Source: Chamaecyparis obtusa (lineage: Eukaryota > Streptophyta > Pinopsida > Cupressales > Cupressaceae). From it: a stretch of 64,000 nucleotides of DNA. Positions 59,659 through 64,000 of the stretch are shown here, piece after piece; the stretch's first letter is position 1, and every line of letters starts with the position of its first letter. The notes beneath the pieces were generated by a model. It was not told where the DNA came from. It saw only the letters and a list, made by a program, of their open reading frames with translations, and did no database searches. Both the position numbers and the translations under genes were made by a program. The stretch is from assembly GCA_027943335.1 (NCBI GenBank), contig BSBK01000520.1:64501-128500 (forward strand), in the 5' to 3' direction.

Positions 59659-61220
59659 TGTTTAGGGAGGAAACGGTGTTGATGAATTTAGTGAATTAAA
59701 ATATGTGAGATGTATTCATTAATTAACCATTCCCACACTAACATTCAAAATATGAAAAAGAGGGGCTTCTAGGCGCAACTCTTAATATAACCTAAGTTAG
59801 ATTAGCAAAAAATAAAGAAGATAAAGGGATGCCAATGCTAAACCAAAATTATACTAAGGAAGTACAAAATAAAGTACTCTTTCATGCAATGTAAGATTCA
59901 ATTAAGGTTGTATAAATGTACTTGTAAAATTGAACTAATTGATTTAGCAAGATAAGCAATAGAGATCTAGGTGCTAAATCTAAGCAGTCAATGCAATTAA
60001 GATGTGAAAATAGATCGAAGAAAAGATATGAAATAGATAATGAGGTACTCATCTTTAAATATGATGAGGAATATTCTTTTCTACTTTGGAAACTATTGTT
60101 CTAGACCTATAACTAATTTTTTTACTGCGGATCTGTGATCAAAGCTAAAAACCCAAAAATGCTGAAAATATCAAGCTACAAGGAATAGGTTGACCATGTC
60201 ACTATGTTCGAGAATACGTTGACCTAAGTCACCATATTCTTGAGGCACTTTTCTGAATTTGAACCAAATTTCTTTGATAGATCTCTATCTACAACTTCCG
60301 GATCTGTACCTACAATTCTAAGATCCTACTCTTGCATAAAGATAACTAGGTTTTTAGGGTTGGGGTGGATAAGGGATTACCTTGGTCAGGCCCTAGATTA
60401 AGGAATCAACCTTGAATTGAAATGTACATGTGTAAATGAAACAAGAGAAATGTAAATATTTACCTTTCTTGAAGAAACCCTTGTAAATAAGTATTTTATT
60501 ATGTTTGTATGTTGATCTTGAAATTACAATGTAGGAAATATGGACACAAATGCCATGGATCTACCAAAATCACTTCAAGGAGCCATGGATGTAAATGTGA
60601 ATCAATGAAGAAGATGATGAATTCCTCAATGTACATCTCATCCCTTGATGGCCAAAAATATGCTAGATCTCGAAGAGGAAAGATGCCCAGAAAGGATCCT
60701 TGAATCTTTGAAGACTTGAACATTTGAATTCTTGAATTGTCCTCCTTTTCTTTATTACTTCTTCATGCTTTTGTCATGCTTTCATCGTGCTTCCTTGTCT
60801 TTGTCTTTTTTCCCATAGCTTGCAAAATGAGGTGCCCATGCCTCCTTTTATACAAGTTTTTGGGAAGGAAAAAAAATCAAGCCGACGGGGTCACCACATT
60901 TTAAGAATTAAATCCTTGAGACAACACTAGGATCGAGGCTCACAAACCTTAGGGAATAGGTCAACTTGGTCAACATGTTCTAGAATAGGTCAACTTAGGT
61001 TGATGTATTCCTAGAATAGGTCAACTTGACCTGTTCCAGGGTTAGCCCACAAGGAGCTAACCATGAGGTCTCTGATACTGCATTGTTGAAAATAGAGAAT
61101 ATGGGACTGAATAGGAGAAAGAGGTGATTGAGCATGAATCCATCCATGGTCTGAAAAGTCAATAAAGGATGGGAGATAAAAGGTCTTAAATGAGGAGTGC
61201 ATCCATTTTAAGACAATATA
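59659..61220 (-). repeat. Element D 5' LTR
   Basis: 1562 bp beginning TGTTTAGG beside the primer-binding site, and collinear with 18,811-20,261 despite many differences. A cluster of GAATAGGTCAAC units lies at 60,950-61,030. Its right end is degraded (ATATA for GTACA). Confidence 0.85.
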
Positions 61221-61225
61221 GATTG
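61221..61225. repeat. Target-site duplication of element D (right)
   Basis: GATTG, identical to 18,806-18,810. Confidence 0.85.
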
Positions 61226-62880
61226 TTGATTTTTGGATAATATATTGGGTGACTTTTGGAGTGTGTAATTTTTCTCTTGAAAGGGTTTTCCCCATGTAAA
61301 TTAGTGAATTTTGGTATGCATGATATATATGTTTAATCTTGTAAAGTTTCTATTATTTTTGCAAAGATCTGAGAAAGATTTTACATAACCCTCCTCTCAA
61401 GGTCAGTTTAGGATGTTTCTCTACTACCTTAAGTTCCTTATATGTACTCACAACTGAGGCTATTTAGATGATGTAATCAGTATAAAATTTCTATCATTTT
61501 TTATATAAATATATGCTTGTTACATATTGCATTTAACATTTGGCATCCTAGATTTCTTTTGATGATATTTTCTATGCATTATCACTAGAAAGTAATAGAC
61601 TCCCTCATAATAGAGTACCTCCCTTCCAGTTGATTTGGCCTATTTGTGACATTAAATACCTATATAATTAGATAAATCCACTAGAATAAGACAATTCTTA
61701 AACATGTACAAAATAATATAAAATTGTTTAACAATTGTGATTTAAACATTAGAGTGAAAATCATAAATCAGAGTTACTACTTTGAATCATAATTATTTTA
61801 GAATCATGAATTTGGCTCAAACTTATCCTAGATTCATTGATCATCTATAGAAGCTTATGTCCTCTTTGAAATCAAGATAAAATTAATCAAAATATTCATT
61901 CAAATAGAAAATAAGTTACTAAACTTTGATCTTCACAAGCATCATTCTAAGAAAACTTTTTTTATATTGAACAAAGAAAAATACAATGAATGGGAGAAAC
62001 CAATCAATAGATGAAATAAATACATAAAATAGCCCATCCATAGATGCATAGAAACCACTAGAAGGCTGAAAGATAAAGTCATATCATCAATTGAAGCACT
62101 TTCTAGTAATGGCCAAGCTTATTACATATTGAAAATTGTATCACTCATTCTTTAATTTGCTAGAGTTGATCCATGACTTTATAATTCTTCTTGGATAAGA
62201 TTTGAAGCTACAAGAAAATGAAGATAATTTAAAGAAAGATGTTATAGTTGTATAGATTGAGAATCATGATTGCCTAATAAATAATGTTGGAAATATATTA
62301 GTACATCTAATTTTTCTATGTTTTAGAATGATTTTTCTAATAATGCCAGCAATTATAATATTATGCAAAACTCAAAACTTATTTCCAACTCAACTCATGG
62401 AAAAAGATAGTAAGATTATTTTTTAAGATAATGGGAAAATTTGTAAAGGAAACACTCCATTTTTTCTTAGGTAAATAGTAGTCCAAAAATATATGATTTA
62501 TGCAATTAGTATGTTGGGAATATTCTTAAAATTCTGAGGTTTTTTGTCCATTCTGATGGGTTAATCCTCTGGTCTGTAAAGTTTCCTAGGTCCAGGTGTT
62601 GGAGTTCTTCAAAAAATTGACATAACCCTATTTCAAAATCCTTACCCTAGGTCTTGTCCTTGAAGAGTTTAGAATTCATGTAAAAAACCCCCCAAAATGC
62701 TTACCACTTTCAAAATAAATCCTAAGTCATTTTCTTTATTCCTTTTCAAGCGTTACTTTTTTAAAGTCACTTAGGTCCATTAAAGAGCACATGCATTTTT
62801 TTTAATACGCGGGGGTTATATTTTTCCTAAGTCTAGAAACCCAGTGGTATAAATAACATTTTCCTATGTTTTAAGTTCAT
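61226..62880. other. Gene-free sequence right of element D
   Basis: AT-rich; no open frame with a recognisable motif, no LTR ends or repeats identified. It should be continuous with sequence left of 18,806, into which D inserted. Confidence 0.5.
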
Positions 62881-62920
62881 CCAATTGTGAATCTTCAACG
62901 AAGATCTAACGGTGGTCGCG

Positions 62921-63545
62921 TGTTCGCATGGAATCTTTTTAAGCCATGCGAACATGAGAAATGGCTATTGATCTTATAACAAAAGCTGAATGTGGAGATC
63001 AGTGGGACCATTAACAAGTATCTTACAACTGGCGGCTTTCTATTTGTCGAGATCAATGGGGCCGGTGACAGAAGAATCTCTGAGGTTTTAAAATAGTAAA
63101 GGGAAGATCGGACGGCTATTGTATAATCGCATGGGATCTTTTAAGCTATGTGATTATGCGACAGGCCATTGACCTTGCGTTCAATCAAGTGCGATTCTCT
63201 GGTAAAACCTTTTGATAGATGTGCATAAATGAAGTCTTCTCATTGGTTAGCTTCAGCAAACACCGGTGCTTGAAAAGAGAGAAAGTACCTGACATTCTAC
63301 CAGGTGTCGCAAATGTGGAGTTTCTTTATTGATGAAGGCAAGGTGGGACTAGCGGTTTAAAAGAAGATAGTGATGGTTAGTGGTAATGGGTTTTTGCATG
63401 TTCGCATAAGCTTCTTTTAAGCTATGCGATCATGCGAAAAGCATTTCATGTTAATGAAGGAAAGTTGCAAGAGACCGCCAGGAATAGAAAGGTAGTGTGA
63501 CGGTTAGTCACATGTTCGCGTGAGTGTTTTTTGAGCCATGCGATA
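62921..63545 (+). repeat. Four diverged units each centred on an inverted repeat
   Basis: Hairpin-forming sites at 62,921-62,954 (arms TGTTCGCATGG and CCATGCGAACA, perfect 11 bp), 63,123-63,157, 63,396-63,435 and 63,511-63,545 (imperfect). All have a T-rich loop around ATCTTTTTAAG or its variants and similar flanks (a CGGTTAGT-like sequence before, GCCATTGATC-like after). Spacing is 115-270 bp. They lie upstream of the TATA-like stretch near 63,713. Confidence 0.75.
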
Positions 63546-63712
63546 AGCCATTGGATCATCTGCTAATGAGGATCAATGGTTCTTGTTCAAACTGAAGTTA
63601 AAATCGTGCGAAGTAAGGTTTCCCATTGAAGAAGTGACAGTTCACTCTTCTAGAGGAGTAATTGTTTCAATCATGCTGAATTAATTGTTGACAGGACTAC
63701 TTTAAGAGGCTC

Positions 63713-63722
63713 ATATATCATA
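63713..63722 (+). promoter_or_regulatory. Possible TATA region
   Basis: CATATATCATAA followed by a pyrimidine- and A-rich stretch and an ATG about 210 bases downstream. Only the sequence pattern supports it. Confidence 0.25.
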
Positions 63723-63926
63723 ATTTCACACACTTTCAAAAGCACAAAGAGATCAAAATTTGCAGAGATTCAGGCGTGAAGATTTTTGAGGATTGGCTGC
63801 TTTTCTCGGGTGGTTTCTGAGAAAAAAGGTTGGTAAAATTCTTGTGCGATTTGCTTCCTTATTGAAAGAATCACAGTTCTGTGTTTAGTCTATCGTGCAA
63901 GAATTTCTGTTAAAATAAACCTTAAA

Positions 63927-64000
63927 ATGGCCCCAAGGAAAGAATTGTCAGGTAAAGTACAGTATAGTGAAAGAGGTTTGCATGAGGATTTATTGCAGTT
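63927..64000 (+). CDS. Start of a possible ORF, cut by the right edge
   Basis: ATG at 63,927 opens a frame that stays open to the end of the window (24 full codons, beginning MAPRKELSGKVQYSERG). It is too short for identification. The upstream arrangement of repeated hairpin units, TATA-like stretch and a ~200-base leader fits a gene or retrotransposon start. The basic MAPRK beginning is uninformative. Confidence 0.3.
   Translation, partial: MAPRKELSGKVQYSERGLHEDLLQ

Larger units (their letters stand above)
18811..61220 (-). mobile_element. Element D: old gag-protease gypsy element, host of all nested insertions
   Basis: Outermost element, minus strand. Its 5' LTR is 59,659-61,220, with the primer-binding site at 59,640-59,655, and its 3' LTR is 18,811-20,261. 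A perfect GATTG duplication flanks it. Internal sequence survives in three blocks (57,659-59,640; 36,333-36,724; 20,262-22,336), separated by elements B and F. Without these, D is about 7.5 kb. It encodes gag and protease; no RT, RNase H or integrase motif is visible, so it was probably non-autonomous. The LTRs are visibly much more diverged (many substitutions and indels) than those of the nested elements. Confidence 0.9.

Noticed and set aside
62921..62954. MicroRNA precursor
   Set aside because: The perfect stem is only 11 bp, far too short for a plant microRNA precursor; the repeated arrangement fits binding sites or LTR repeats better.

Overview
The window looks like heterochromatic DNA from a large plant nuclear genome. 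It is AT-rich, shows no recognisable host gene, tRNA or rRNA, and almost everything identifiable is LTR-retrotransposon sequence. Very long LTRs (0.9-1.6 kb), large non-autonomous elements and deep nesting suggest a gymnosperm, possibly a conifer, but the sequence alone does not prove this.

Left part (1-18.8 kb, all on the minus strand). At 2.4-8.5 kb lies a decayed Ty3/gypsy element of Tat-like type: gag, protease, an extra RNase H-like domain, reverse transcriptase, RNase H and integrase. Downstream of its integrase lies an unidentified ORF ('ORF-X', 1-1362, running off the left edge). A second ORF-X copy (9264-12064) sits on the other side of the element's presumptive LTR (about 8.47-9.25 kb). 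This suggests a head-to-tail pair of related elements sharing one LTR. The second ORF-X copy is joined in frame to the reverse transcriptase of a truncated Ty1/copia element (12065-16532) that keeps its 5' LTR and primer-binding site. Beyond it are the LTR and primer-binding site of another, older copia-like element (16533-18477).

Central part (18,811-61,220). This 42.4 kb is one old gypsy-type element (D, minus strand) bounded by a perfect 5-bp duplication GATTG and carrying four nested elements. F (22,342-36,327, minus, gag-protease only) lies in D's protease gene and itself contains A (24,998-35,127, minus). B (36,730-57,653, plus, duplication GGTGT) also lies in D and contains C (43,620-54,926, minus, duplication CCTAG). 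Removing F and B with one duplication copy each restores D's reading frame. A, of the same family as B, shows the unoccupied target site of C. Insertion order is D, then F and B, then A (into F) and C (into B). LTR similarity judged by eye agrees with D and F being older than A, B and C.

A/B and C are two related non-autonomous families with different LTRs. They share a collinear, uncharacterised proline/serine-rich protein with repeated SILGP(Y)(V/I)P motifs, a conserved 3'-UTR block, and a hairpin beside the polypurine tract. The A/B protein also has a G-patch-like segment and, in both copies, a UGA codon at the same internal position with an otherwise open frame behind it. This shared module is the most novel content of the window.

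Right part (61.2-64 kb). Sequence without recognisable genes leads into four diverged units with imperfect to perfect inverted repeats (62.92-63.55 kb), then a TATA-like stretch and an ATG (63,927) opening a plus-strand frame that leaves the window. This may be the 5' end of another element or gene.
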